DNA of 64,000 nucleotides from Candidatus Thalassolituus haligoni (lineage in GTDB: Bacteria > Pseudomonadota > Gammaproteobacteria > Pseudomonadales > Oceanobacteraceae). Positions within the stretch are counted from its first letter, which is position 1, and the number at the start of each line of letters is the position of its first letter. The DNA lies in contig NZ_CP139482.1 in NCBI RefSeq assembly GCF_041222825.1, positions 4,035,501 to 4,099,500 of the forward strand, given 5' to 3'. Under the pieces are notes generated by a model. It searched no databases, was not told where the DNA came from, and saw only the letters and a list, made by a program, of their open reading frames with translations. A program made the translations under genes and the position numbers. Positions 56,212-64,000 of the stretch are shown piece after piece.

Positions 56212-58392
56212 TTACACCGGTTTCAGTTTGGCGAAGCTGAGTACCAGCCACTTGCTACCTGCTTCATCAAAATTCACTTGCACTCGCAAACCCGGCCCCT
56301 GGCCTTCGAACTGCAATACCGTCCCCTCACCAAACATTTCATGGAATACCCGGCTGCCCAACCCAAACGGCCAATCGGCCGATATCGCCGCCACCAGTTT
56401 ATGGTTGCCAGAGCGAGGCCGACGCGAACTCAACGGACGGGATACGGTATTTTTCAGGCGAACTTCATCCACCAGCTCGGCGGGGATTTCACGAATAAAA
56501 CGCGACGGTGTGCTGAGATTCTCCTGACCATGCAAGCGGCGGCTTTCAGCATAAGTGATCACCAGATGATCCATGGCACGCGTTATACCGACATAGGCCA
56601 AACGCCGCTCTTCTTCCAGGCCATCAGCATCATCCATCGACATTTTGTGCGGGAATAAGCCATCTTCCAGCCCGGTAAGCACCACTTGGGGGAACTCCAG
56701 CCCCTTGGCAGAATGCAGCGTCATCATTTGCACCGCATCTTCATGCTCATCGGCCTGACCTTCACCCGCATCCAGGGCAGCGCTATCGAGAAATTGCACC
56801 AGCAGGCTGGCTTCTTCGTCATCACCACTGCCTTCAAAAACTCGGGCAGCATTCACCAGCTCCTCCAGGTTTTCCACTCGAGCCTGGCCCTTTTCGCCCT
56901 TTTCCTTGCGGTGATGTTCTATCAGCCCCGTCTGGGCAATCACTTGATCCACCAGCTCGTGCAATTCTATGTCATCAATCCCGACACACATCTCGTCAAT
57001 CAGCGTCATAAAACCCGTGACGGCAGCACCAGCCCGTTTCGGCAAGCCCCCCGTTGCAGTCACCTCGGTACAAGCATCCCATAACGAGCAGCCCTGATCT
57101 CGGGCGATTGAACGCAAGGTATCCAGAGTTTTTTCACCAATCGCACGGGTCGGTACGTTAATCACCCGCTCCATCGCAGCATCGTCCTGCCGATTTAACA
57201 ACAGTCGCAGATACGCCATGGCATTCTTGATTTCCAGTCGGTCATAAAAACGCTGGCCACCATAGATGCGGTAGGGAATACCCGCCCGCAGCATGGCCTC
57301 TTCCAAGGTGCGCGACTGGGCATTGGAGCGATAGAGAATCGCCATGTCGGCCCTGGCATGGCCTTTTTTGGCCCAGCTGTCTACCAGGTCGGCGATGTAA
57401 CGGGCTTCATCCTGCTCATTAAAGGCGCGGTACAAACGGATAGGGTCACCCTTTTCACCCGTTGTATGCAGTTGTTTCCCCAGCCGTCCGCTGTTGTTAC
57501 TGATGACGGCGTTGGCGGCATCCAGAATCGTCGCCGTTGAGCGGTAATTTTGTTCCAGCTTGATCATTTCCGCTCCAGCAAAATCCTGCTGGAAATTGCG
57601 AATATTACCGATGTTAGCGCCTCGCCAGCCATAAATGGACTGATCATCATCCCCTACCGCCATCACAGACACCGCATTGCCTGCCAGCAAACGAATCCAG
57701 GCGTACTGAATGTTGTTGGTATCCTGAAACTCATCAACCAGAATATGGCTGAAACGTTGCTGATAATGCTGCAGCAGCTCCGGGTTATGTAACCAGAGCT
57801 CATGAGCTCGCAGCAGGATTTCACCAAAATCGACCATACCGTTTTGCTGGCAGTTTTCTTCATAGACCTGGTAAAACTGCTGCAAGGTACGGGTAAAAGG
57901 GTCGGCGGAGGGAATGACGTGGGCGGCACGCCGCCCTTCATCCTTTTGTTCGTTAATAAACCACTGCATCTGTCGCGGTGGATAGCGGCTATCATCGATA
58001 TTGTTCGCTTTCATCAACCGCTTGATCAGCCGCAGCTGGTCATCGCTGTCCAGGATCTGGAAGTATTGGGGCAAACGGGCTTCACGCCAATGCTGCTTCA
58101 GCAAGCGATGAGCCAGGCCATGAAACGTACCCACCCACATGCCGCTGACCGGCACATCCAGCAACTGCTCCAGACGGCCTTTCATTTCTTTTGCCGCTTT
58201 ATTGGTGAAGGTCACCGCCATCAAGGCAAAAGGCGATACATTTTCAACCTTGAGCAACCAGGCAATGCGATGCACCAGCACGCGGGTTTTGCCCGAGCCT
58301 GCGCCTGCCAGTACCAGCTGATGGGGGGATTGCGCAGCCACCGCATTACGCTGGCCATCGTTTAATTGATCTATTATCAGTGAAGTATCCAT
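56212..58392 (-). CDS. uvrD: DNA helicase II UvrD
   Basis: A 726-aa superfamily 1 helicase. Motifs in order are the Q-motif LNDGQRNAVAA, Walker A AGAGSGKTRVL (about 30-40), VTFTNKAAKEM (Ia), ILVDEFQDTN (II), GDDDQSIYGWRGA (III), LEQNYRS (IV), TLHSAKGLEFP (V) and YVGITRAM (VI). A Tudor-like C-terminus (GLGSRVFHEMFGEGTV) follows. It acts in nucleotide excision and mismatch repair. Divergent from hexR. Confidence 0.97.
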   Translation of the reverse strand: MDTSLIIDQLNDGQRNAVAAQSPHQLVLAGAGSGKTRVLVHRIAWLLKVENVSPFALMAVTFTNKAAKEMKGRLEQLLDVPVSGMWVGTFHGLAHRLLKQHWREARLPQYFQILDSDDQLRLIKRLMKANNIDDSRYPPRQMQWFINEQKDEGRRAAHVIPSADPFTRTLQQFYQVYEENCQQNGMVDFGEILLRAHELWLHNPELLQHYQQRFSHILVDEFQDTNNIQYAWIRLLAGNAVSVMAVGDDDQSIYGWRGANIGNIRNFQQDFAGAEMIKLEQNYRSTATILDAANAVISNNSGRLGKQLHTTGEKGDPIRLYRAFNEQDEARYIADLVDSWAKKGHARADMAILYRSNAQSRTLEEAMLRAGIPYRIYGGQRFYDRLEIKNAMAYLRLLLNRQDDAAMERVINVPTRAIGEKTLDTLRSIARDQGCSLWDACTEVTATGGLPKRAGAAVTGFMTLIDEMCVGIDDIELHELVDQVIAQTGLIEHHRKEKGEKGQARVENLEELVNAARVFEGSGDDEEASLLVQFLDSAALDAGEGQADEHEDAVQMMTLHSAKGLEFPQVVLTGLEDGLFPHKMSMDDADGLEEERRLAYVGITRAMDHLVITYAESRRLHGQENLSTPSRFIREIPAELVDEVRLKNTVSRPLSSRRPRSGNHKLVAAISADWPFGLGSRVFHEMFGEGTVLQFEGQGPGLRVQVNFDEAGSKWLVLSFAKLKPV

Positions 58393-58539
58393 GCCGCGAG
58401 TCTATCAGATTGCACCCGTTGCGGAAGATGCTGATCAACAAATCCCCTGTTTATCCGTACAGCAGGATATTTAACAGGACGATGAGAGAGAGGCACTCTA
58501 TAATCTGTGACCAAATTTCAATTATTCGGACTCATTATT

Positions 58540-59427
58540 GTGAGAAACAGCCCGATTCTGGCCGAAATATCTGCTGCCATACCCAACTTGCGCAAATCCG
58601 AGATCAAAGTGGCGGAATACGTGTTGCGGTCGCCACAGCAAGTGATGCACATGCGCATCGTCGACCTCGCCCAGGAAGCCCAGGTAAGTGAACCAACCAT
58701 CGTCCGGTTTTGCCGTGGCATCGGCTGCAACAGTTTTCAGGAATTCAAGGTTCGCGTCGCCCAGGAAATGGCCATTACCAACAACATTGGTCAATTTGCC
58801 ATCGCCACAGACGACAGCATCAGTAATATTTGCAGCAAGATTGCCGACACCACCATCCAGCGACTGCATCAAGTCAAATCGCAGCTGAAATCAGAACAGG
58901 TAGGGGTCGCTGCCAATGCCATCAGCATGGCCACCCGTGTCGAATTTTATGGCTATGGTGCCTCTGGGGCCGTCGCTATTGATGCACAACACAAGTTTTT
59001 TCGGCTGCAAGTTGCGACAGCGGCTTACAGTGACCCTCATATGCAAGCCATGTCCGCAGTGACTCTGGGGCCTGAAGACGTCGCTGTCGCCATCTCTCAA
59101 AGTGGCCGCACCAAGGATCTGCTCAATTCCATTGCCCTGGCCCAGCATCATGGTGCCAAAGTCGTTAGCCTGGCGCCCGCCAATACTGCGGTCAGCTTGC
59201 AAGCCGACTACCCGATTCATATCAATATTGAAGAAGACACCGAACAATTTACCCCGATGACCTCCCGTATTGCCCATCTGATGGTGATCGACATGCTGGC
59301 AGTCGCCGTCACACAGCGTCGAGGTCCCGAGTTTGCTCGCCATCTCATCAATATCAAACGCAGCATCAAATCATTGCGGCTGGAGCAGGGTAACGAACCC
59401 TTCAATCCGAAAAATATTATCGGTTAA
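58540..59427 (+). CDS. hexR: HexR-type RpiR family regulator
   Basis: A 295-aa protein. The N-terminal RpiR helix-turn-helix has LRKSEIKVAEYVLRSPQQV and EAQVSEPTIVRFCRGIGCNS. The C-terminal SIS sugar-phosphate domain has EFYGYGASGAVAIDAQHKFF and AISQSGRTKDLL. HexR controls glucose catabolism and senses 2-keto-3-deoxy-6-phosphogluconate. GTG 58540 was chosen because a TATAAT at 58498-58503 suggests transcription begins after GTG 58507. The targets (zwf, edd, eda) are outside the window. Confidence 0.87.
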   Translation: MRNSPILAEISAAIPNLRKSEIKVAEYVLRSPQQVMHMRIVDLAQEAQVSEPTIVRFCRGIGCNSFQEFKVRVAQEMAITNNIGQFAIATDDSISNICSKIADTTIQRLHQVKSQLKSEQVGVAANAISMATRVEFYGYGASGAVAIDAQHKFFRLQVATAAYSDPHMQAMSAVTLGPEDVAVAISQSGRTKDLLNSIALAQHHGAKVVSLAPANTAVSLQADYPIHINIEEDTEQFTPMTSRIAHLMVIDMLAVAVTQRRGPEFARHLINIKRSIKSLRLEQGNEPFNPKNIIG

Positions 59428-59539
59428 ATAGCTAACCGGTTGGCAGATACATCAATCCAGGTCATTACTGTCATTCGAATGCAACTTGGAAAATCAAAAA
59501 TCGTCATAGCCCTGCCAAACCAACCCAAGGAGCGTGACA

Positions 59540-59728
59540 ATGGAAGCTGCAATCAAGTTTGAAACTCATGAACAGGTTGTGACGTTTGACCCCCAAGGTA
59601 ATGTAGTGGTCAACAAAGCCAGCAAGATGCCCGCCAAAGTAGTTGCGCGCCGAGCGATTGAAGCGCATCGCGAACGCAAGCATCTGGAGCAAGACCTTGA
59701 TCGCTATTACGATTTTATCGACCTCTGA
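59540..59728 (+). CDS. Small conserved hypothetical protein
   Basis: 62 aa from ATG 59540, with AAGGAG 7 nt upstream, a strong argument for translation. An N-terminal beta-like part (VTFDPQGNVVVNKASK) is followed by a basic helix (KVVARRAIEAHRERKHLEQD) and an acidic, aromatic end (RYYDFIDL). I know similar small proteins with an ARRAIE helix from Pseudomonas, but no function. No membrane segment. Confidence 0.7.
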   Translation: MEAAIKFETHEQVVTFDPQGNVVVNKASKMPAKVVARRAIEAHRERKHLEQDLDRYYDFIDL

Positions 59729-59897
59729 TTTTTTTGTCCGGCTGCCCTGCAGCCGGACTGCCGCTCCCCACTAGCAATAATATCCAAGAGCCTCGCAGCA
59801 CTGGCCCGAGCGCTTCGCTCACAGACACTCACAGACAAAGTCGCTATTGATATTGACCCCACCGCGCCGCTTTAAGTATTTGTACCGCACTAAAGGC

Positions 59898-60058
59898 GAC
59901 ATCTATTTAATCCGGTGCTCACTCTGGGCTAGCGGATGGTGTCGAATCACGAAGCCGACTTGCAGGCCTGACGGGTCCTGTCAAACGTCGGCGACACAGA
60001 GTCGAGATCATCCGGCAGCCCCCGGGTTGCCGCCGTGCAGGATTAAATAGATTGTCCC
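59898..60058. repeat. Palindromic element, copy 3 (long form)
   Basis: ATCTATTTAATCC (59901-59913) and GGATTAAATAGAT (60040-60052) are perfect inverted ends; GAC/GTCC flank them. The left interior matches the centre of copy 2, the right interior matches copy 1 (GCCGTGCAGGATT). Apart from this element and the amtB terminator, nothing is seen in 59729-60135. Confidence 0.75.
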
Positions 60059-60073
60059 CTAAACAGTAGACAT

Positions 60074-60106
60074 AAAAAAACCCGACCAACAATGGCCGGG
60101 TTTTTT
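60074..60106 (-). terminator. Terminator of amtB
   Basis: AAAAAACCCGACC and GGCCGGGTTTTTT form a stem with one G-U pair. On the minus strand it ends in T7. It lies 30 nt beyond the amtB stop. Confidence 0.8.
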
Positions 60107-60135
60107 GCGGGAGTCCGTTACCGCATCAGACGAAC

Positions 60136-61404
60136 TTACTTGCCAGTAAATTCTGGGTAAGCTTCCATACCACATTCTGAAATATCAACACCTTCGTACT
60201 CGGCCTCTTCGCTCACACGCAGACCCATCACCGCCTTGATGATCATCCAAGTGATGAAAGAAGCAACAAAGACCCATACAAAGATAGTGATTGCACCCAT
60301 CAGCTGGCCACCAAAAGAAGCACCGTCATTAGTAACCGGTACAACCATCAGACCAAACAGACCCACAACACCATGAACAGAGATCGCACCAACGGGATCA
60401 TCAATCTTCATTTTGTCCAGAGTCAGGATAGCGACAACAACAATCAAGCCACCCACAAAGCCAATCAAGGTCGCGACAAAAGGAGTCGGCGTTGAAGGCT
60501 CAGCAGTAATCGCCACCAGACCAGCCAGTGCACCATTCAGACACATGGTCAGATCCGCCTTGCGGAACAGTACGAAGGCCAGCAACAGAGCACCGATCAA
60601 ACCACCAGCAGCCGCTGCGTTAGTGTTAGTGAACACAACTGCAACTGCGTTGGCATTGGCAATATCGCCCAGTTTCAGTACAGAACCACCGTTGAAACCG
60701 AACCAGCCCATCCACAGGATGAAACAGCCCAGCGTTGCCAGCGGCAGGTTGGCACCAGGGATTGCACGGATTTCACCATTTGGACCGTACTTGCCTTTAC
60801 GTGCACCCAGCAGAATAACACCCGCCAGAGCAGCAGCAGCACCCGCCATGTGAACAATACCGGAACCAGCAAAGTCAGAGAAACCGAAGTCATCACCCAG
60901 GCTGAACATTCCGAACACGGAGTTGCCACCCCAAGTCCAGCTGCCTTCCATTGGATAGATAAAACCAGTCATAACAACGGCAAAGACCATGAAAGCACCC
61001 AGCTTCATACGCTCAGCAACCGCACCAGACACAATAGACATGGCAGTTGCTACGAAGACAACCTGGAAGAAGAAGTCAGACGCACCGGCGTAGATTGAAC
61101 CACCCTGGAAACCGTCTTCACGTGCCGCAAAGTCACCCAACACAGCAGCAGGATCCACATCTGCAATACCGTCCAGAAAGAAACCACCGCCGTACATCAA
61201 CTCGTAGCCACACACCAAGTACATGGTGCAAGCGATCGCATACAGCGCGATGTTTTTAGTCAGAATTTCGGTCGTGTTTTTGGCGCGAACCAGGCCCGCT
61301 TCCAGCATGGCAAAACCAGCAGCCATCCACATAACCAACGCGCCACATACCAGGAAATAAAAGGTGTCCATGGCGTATTGCAATTCGTAAATATTGTTTT
61401 CCAT
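60136..61404 (-). CDS. amtB: Ammonium transporter
   Basis: A 422-aa channel of the Amt family with about 11 membrane helices. Conserved segments include WMAAGFAMLEAGLVRAKN, GGNSVFGMFSLGDDFGFSDF with DFAGSGIVHMAGAAAALAG (first pore His) and ISVHGVVGLFGLM (second pore His). It lies 54 nt after glnK on the same strand; GlnK blocks the channel when nitrogen is plentiful. Confidence 0.96.
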   Translation of the reverse strand: MENNIYELQYAMDTFYFLVCGALVMWMAAGFAMLEAGLVRAKNTTEILTKNIALYAIACTMYLVCGYELMYGGGFFLDGIADVDPAAVLGDFAAREDGFQGGSIYAGASDFFFQVVFVATAMSIVSGAVAERMKLGAFMVFAVVMTGFIYPMEGSWTWGGNSVFGMFSLGDDFGFSDFAGSGIVHMAGAAAALAGVILLGARKGKYGPNGEIRAIPGANLPLATLGCFILWMGWFGFNGGSVLKLGDIANANAVAVVFTNTNAAAAGGLIGALLLAFVLFRKADLTMCLNGALAGLVAITAEPSTPTPFVATLIGFVGGLIVVVAILTLDKMKIDDPVGAISVHGVVGLFGLMVVPVTNDGASFGGQLMGAITIFVWVFVASFITWMIIKAVMGLRVSEEAEYEGVDISECGMEAYPEFTGK

Positions 61405-61458
61405 TCTAAGCCCCCCGCATCAGGCTAGATTTTATCTGTTAGTTAGAACTGAAAAGGA

Positions 61459-61806
<348 letters not shown>

Positions 61807-61828
61807 CTATTTTAAGCTAAAGGATGGG

Positions 61829-61856
61829 AATGGCCTGTGCGAGGGCACAGGCCATT
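61829..61856 (-). promoter_or_regulatory. Strong intercistronic hairpin between the torF-like gene and glnK
   Basis: A perfect 12-bp stem AATGGCCTGTGC / GCACAGGCCATT with a 4-nt loop, 9 nt after the porin stop. There is no T-run on the minus strand. It is more likely an mRNA processing or stability element than a full terminator. Confidence 0.6.
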
Positions 61857-61865
61857 GTATGCTTT

Positions 61866-62519
61866 TTACATCTCGATAGGCAGGCTGTAAGACACAACGT
61901 AACGCATGGACTTGTCGTAGCTGTCTTCGTTGGCTTCATCAACAATCTTGGATACAGTGAATCCAACACTGTCGTTGTAAGCGTAAGACACGTCAAGGTG
62001 AGTGTACTCATCATCGATATCGCTGTAGTTACCCAGAGCAACAGAGAAGCTGGTATCAGGAATATCAACACCCAGTACGGTGTACAGGCCATCTGCATCA
62101 GAATCGCTTGGTACGTAGAAAGTAATACCAACCATGCTGTAAGACAGACCCAGGTAAAATTCTGCAGCGTCGTCGAATTCGTCAGCAGCAGTTTCTGAAT
62201 AAATGTATGTGACATAACCCAGGTCATAGCCAAAGTCACCGACTGCGCCAGCAAAACCGGCATAGAAGTCAGTTTCATTACCCAGAGAGGAATCACCGGA
62301 AGAGGTCCATACGCCAGCGTACAGGCCAGATTCATGGCTGTAGTCCAAAGCGCCGGATACAACTGCCGTGCCCTTATCCAGACCCAGATCCTGACCACGC
62401 CACAGGTACATACTGGCAATGTCGACAGAAGCAGAAATTTCTGCCTGGGCAGTTTGAACAGCGGTCAGACCTGCAGTCATGGCACCAGCAAGAACGATAG
62501 CTTGAGACAATTTTTTCAT
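61866..62519 (-). CDS. TorF family putative porin
   Basis: A 217-aa protein with a signal peptide (MKKLSQAIVLAGAMTAGLTA...AQA). The mature part starts EISASVDIASMYLWRGQD, the TorF (TIGR02001-type) signature. Repeated amphipathic beta strands follow, and the end is VVSYSLPIEM. ATG 62519 has AAGGA upstream. It is first in an operon with glnK and amtB behind a sigma-54 promoter, so it probably lets ammonium or small nitrogen compounds cross the outer membrane. That role is inferred. Confidence 0.85.
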   Translation of the reverse strand: MKKLSQAIVLAGAMTAGLTAVQTAQAEISASVDIASMYLWRGQDLGLDKGTAVVSGALDYSHESGLYAGVWTSSGDSSLGNETDFYAGFAGAVGDFGYDLGYVTYIYSETAADEFDDAAEFYLGLSYSMVGITFYVPSDSDADGLYTVLGVDIPDTSFSVALGNYSDIDDEYTHLDVSYAYNDSVGFTVSKIVDEANEDSYDKSMRYVVSYSLPIEM

Positions 62520-62624
62520 CGTTTTTTCCTTCATCGGTTAGCGAAGCTAGTCATTGATCAGACTCGATGCTTTGGGATCCGGAATTGCGACCTTGAGCAC
62601 CGTTTTAATTCTGTGAGTGAGAGT

Positions 62625-62642
62625 TAGCAGTGACCGTGCCAA
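62625..62642 (-). promoter_or_regulatory. Sigma-54 (RpoN) promoter of the torF-glnK-amtB operon
   Basis: On the minus strand TTGGCACGGTCACTGCTA has GG and GC separated by exactly 10 nt, matching the -24/-12 consensus TGGCAC-N5-TTGC well on the -24 side. It lies about 105 nt before the porin start. Confidence 0.78.
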
Positions 62643-62735
62643 CTTTGAAAACCCCGTTATTAGTGGGTTTCCTGATATAATTTTCTGGGTTCTGAGAATC
62701 CATTTGCTCATTTATCGAGCACTGTATTTCTTTTA

Positions 62736-62783
62736 GCACCATACTGGTGCGCATATTCGTAACCATTGGCGCCACAACAGTGC
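62736..62783. promoter_or_regulatory. NtrC-type enhancer sites
   Basis: GCACC-ATACT-GGTGC (62736-62750) is a perfect GCACC-N5-GGTGC palindrome as bound by NtrC. A weaker one, GCGCC-ACAAC-AGTGC, is at 62769-62783. Both are about 100-155 bp upstream of the sigma-54 promoter, a normal enhancer distance, and lie between the promoter and ubiK. Confidence 0.72.
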
Positions 62784-62843
62784 CATGCTAGCCAAGCAGC
62801 TCTCTGAGCGTGCAACAGCCGTCAAAACAGCGGGAGATAAAAA

Positions 62844-63098
62844 ATGAACGCCAACGAAATACGCTTTAAAATCGAGCAGTTACTGGCACAGTCACCCTTT
62901 GCATCCTTGTCAGAAGAAATGCACAAGAATATGGCATCCCGACTGCAGTTGCTGTTCAGTAGTGCCAATCTGGTGACACGGGAAGAATTCGAGTCACAGC
63001 AGCGCGTATTGGAAAAAACCCACACACTGCTGCTCGAGCTGGAAAGCCGACTGGCTCAGCTGGAAAATCAGCCGTCTACCGACGACACCCCCACCTGA
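62844..63098 (+). CDS. ubiK: Ubiquinone biosynthesis accessory factor UbiK
   Basis: An 84-aa protein with an N-terminal amphipathic helix (MNANEIRFKIEQLLAQSPF) and a C-terminal coiled coil (VTREEFESQQRVLEKTHTLL), the BMFP/YqiC architecture. UbiK forms trimers and binds UbiJ and lipids in aerobic ubiquinone synthesis. GGAGATAAAA precedes ATG 62844. Divergent from the nitrogen operon. Confidence 0.9.
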   Translation: MNANEIRFKIEQLLAQSPFASLSEEMHKNMASRLQLLFSSANLVTREEFESQQRVLEKTHTLLLELESRLAQLENQPSTDDTPT

Positions 63099-63271
63099 CG
63101 CGCTTTCCAGACATCGTAGCCATTCACGGCCAGATGCAGCGCCAATGCCAACCCTGCTGCGGTAGCAATAGCGCTCAAACCGCGGAATTCGAGCAAAAAG
63201 AAGCCGCTCGAGAGCATCAGAAAACTGGGATAAAAAAGCGTGCGTTTAAGGACGAGTTGCAATTTGTTCAT
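63068..63271 (-). CDS. Small two-helix membrane protein
   Basis: A 67-aa hypothetical protein with two hydrophobic segments (about 14-27 and 31-50) and a basic N-terminus (MNKLQLVLKR). ATG 63271 follows GGAGAACCGCC. The 3' end overlaps ubiK by 31 nt in convergent orientation. It lies after eutC on the same strand. Not recognised. Confidence 0.55.
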   Translation of the reverse strand: MNKLQLVLKRTLFYPSFLMLSSGFFLLEFRGLSAIATAAGLALALHLAVNGYDVWKARQVGVSSVDG

Positions 63272-63316
63272 GGCGGTTCTCCGGCTGGTATCAGTAAATG
63301 TAGTGATTATTAATAG

Positions 63317-64000
63317 TTAGAGTGTATTCAGCAGCAAGTTTCCGGGCTTGTTCTTCAGCTGCTGCTGACCGTTATCGGATTCATCTTTTAATGCCACCCC
63401 GGACAGCTGACGGCGACCGGCTTCCAGCAGCAGGTACATCAGTTTATGAGTTGCTTCTTCATAACGCAGACCTTCGTGACGCACATTGGAGATGCAATTA
63501 CGGTTGGCGTCGTGCTTGCCACTGGCAGGCTGCCAGGTGAAGTAGATGCCCAGCGAGTCCGGCGAACTTAATCCAGGGCGCTCACCAATCAGCATCACCA
63601 GCATACGAGCCTTGAGGATCTCGCCGATAGGATCGCCAATTGCCACCCGCCCCTGCTCAACCATCACCACAGGCCCCACCCGCAGCGGCGTATCGGCCAG
63701 CGAAGCCAGCAAACTGCCCAGCAGCGGTGCGGCATGTCGTTGTACCGCCAGCGAAGACAATCCATCTGCAACAACAATCGCAATATCAAACGCCGCCGGT
63801 TGGCTGTCAGTCAGCCATTGCGCCAGCCACTCCCGACTAGCAACAGACAGTTGGCGACCATAGTCCGGTCGTTGCAAATACTGAGGTCGATCATTGGCCT
63901 GACTGGCCAGTTTCAGCACAGGCCCCTTGAGTCCGGCTTGTAATAGCGTCTGTTCGAGATCCTGCTGCAGCTGCACAAAATCCAGCGGCAAATGCACGGC
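63317..64000 (-). CDS. eutC: Ethanolamine ammonia-lyase small subunit EutC, 5' partial
   Basis: At least 226 residues, running off the right edge; about 40 N-terminal residues are outside. VVADGLSSLAVQRHAAPLL, MLIGERPGLSSPDSLGIYFTW and DANRNCISNVRHEGLRYEEA are characteristic. With EutB (expected outside the window) it splits ethanolamine into acetaldehyde and ammonia using adenosylcobalamin. This links to the nitrogen genes next door only by position. Confidence 0.94.
   Translation of the reverse strand, partial: AVHLPLDFVQLQQDLEQTLLQAGLKGPVLKLASQANDRPQYLQRPDYGRQLSVASREWLAQWLTDSQPAAFDIAIVVADGLSSLAVQRHAAPLLGSLLASLADTPLRVGPVVMVEQGRVAIGDPIGEILKARMLVMLIGERPGLSSPDSLGIYFTWQPASGKHDANRNCISNVRHEGLRYEEATHKLMYLLLEAGRRQLSGVALKDESDNGQQQLKNKPGNLLLNTL

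Overview
The window is a stretch of chromosome from a gammaproteobacterium, most likely a marine member of the Pseudomonadales/Oceanospirillales/Cellvibrionales group. The reason is gene order. coaBC-dut-argB, pyrE/crc/rph-yicC, gmk-rpoZ-spoT, oxyR-recG-HDOD gene, HU, rubredoxin, ubiC-ubiA, phoB-phoR, a PA5364-like response regulator and phoU-pstBACS come in the order I know from Pseudomonas aeruginosa. The species cannot be named from the sequence alone.

Layout. 1-6.7 kb: housekeeping genes for CoA, dUTP, arginine and pyrimidine synthesis, SlmA, Crc, RNase PH and YicC. 6.7-30.8 kb: an accessory block that separates yicC from gmk, which are neighbours in Pseudomonas. Its first part (6.7-12.3 kb) is AT-richer mobile debris. 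It holds three degenerate copies of the yicC 3' end, repeated GGTGGGCA motifs, two broken IS110 copies, an IS3 remnant, a DUF4143-type ATPase, a SEC-C protein and a decayed hipBA-like pair. Its second part (12.8-27.8 kb) has two convergent operons. One is FecI sigma - FecR - TonB-dependent receptor with an STN signalling domain. The other is a second receptor of the same family, a 1481-aa lipoprotein built from three modules, a single-module 441-aa secreted protein and a stand-alone FecR N-terminal domain. I read this as a candidate surface-signalled uptake system of undescribed type. Two glutathione transferases and an AEC transporter broken by a MITE-like insertion follow.

30.9-47 kb: gmk, an intradiol-dioxygenase-like lipoprotein, rpoZ-spoT, oxyR-recG, HDOD, DUF1415, HU, rubredoxin with a truncated reductase, ubiCA and phoBR. 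47-56 kb: CysZ-like protein, TrmH, a long intergenic region that is clearly a CsrB-type sRNA (33 GGA motifs in about 445 nt, a GacA/UvrY-like palindrome about 180 bp upstream and a terminator), DUF3392, tRNA-Thr, and the phosphate operon pstSCAB-phoU with tandem Pho boxes. 56-64 kb: thioesterase, uvrD, hexR, a torF-like porin - glnK - amtB nitrogen operon with a sigma-54 promoter and NtrC-type sites, ubiK, and the start of eutC.

Regulatory themes visible together are carbon control (Crc, HexR, Csr RNA), phosphate (PhoBR/Pst), nitrogen (sigma-54/NtrC, GlnK), peroxide (OxyR), stringent response (SpoT, omega) and cell-surface signalling (FecIR). Three copies of a palindromic element ending in ATCTATTTAATCC / GGATTAAATAGAT are scattered through the window.
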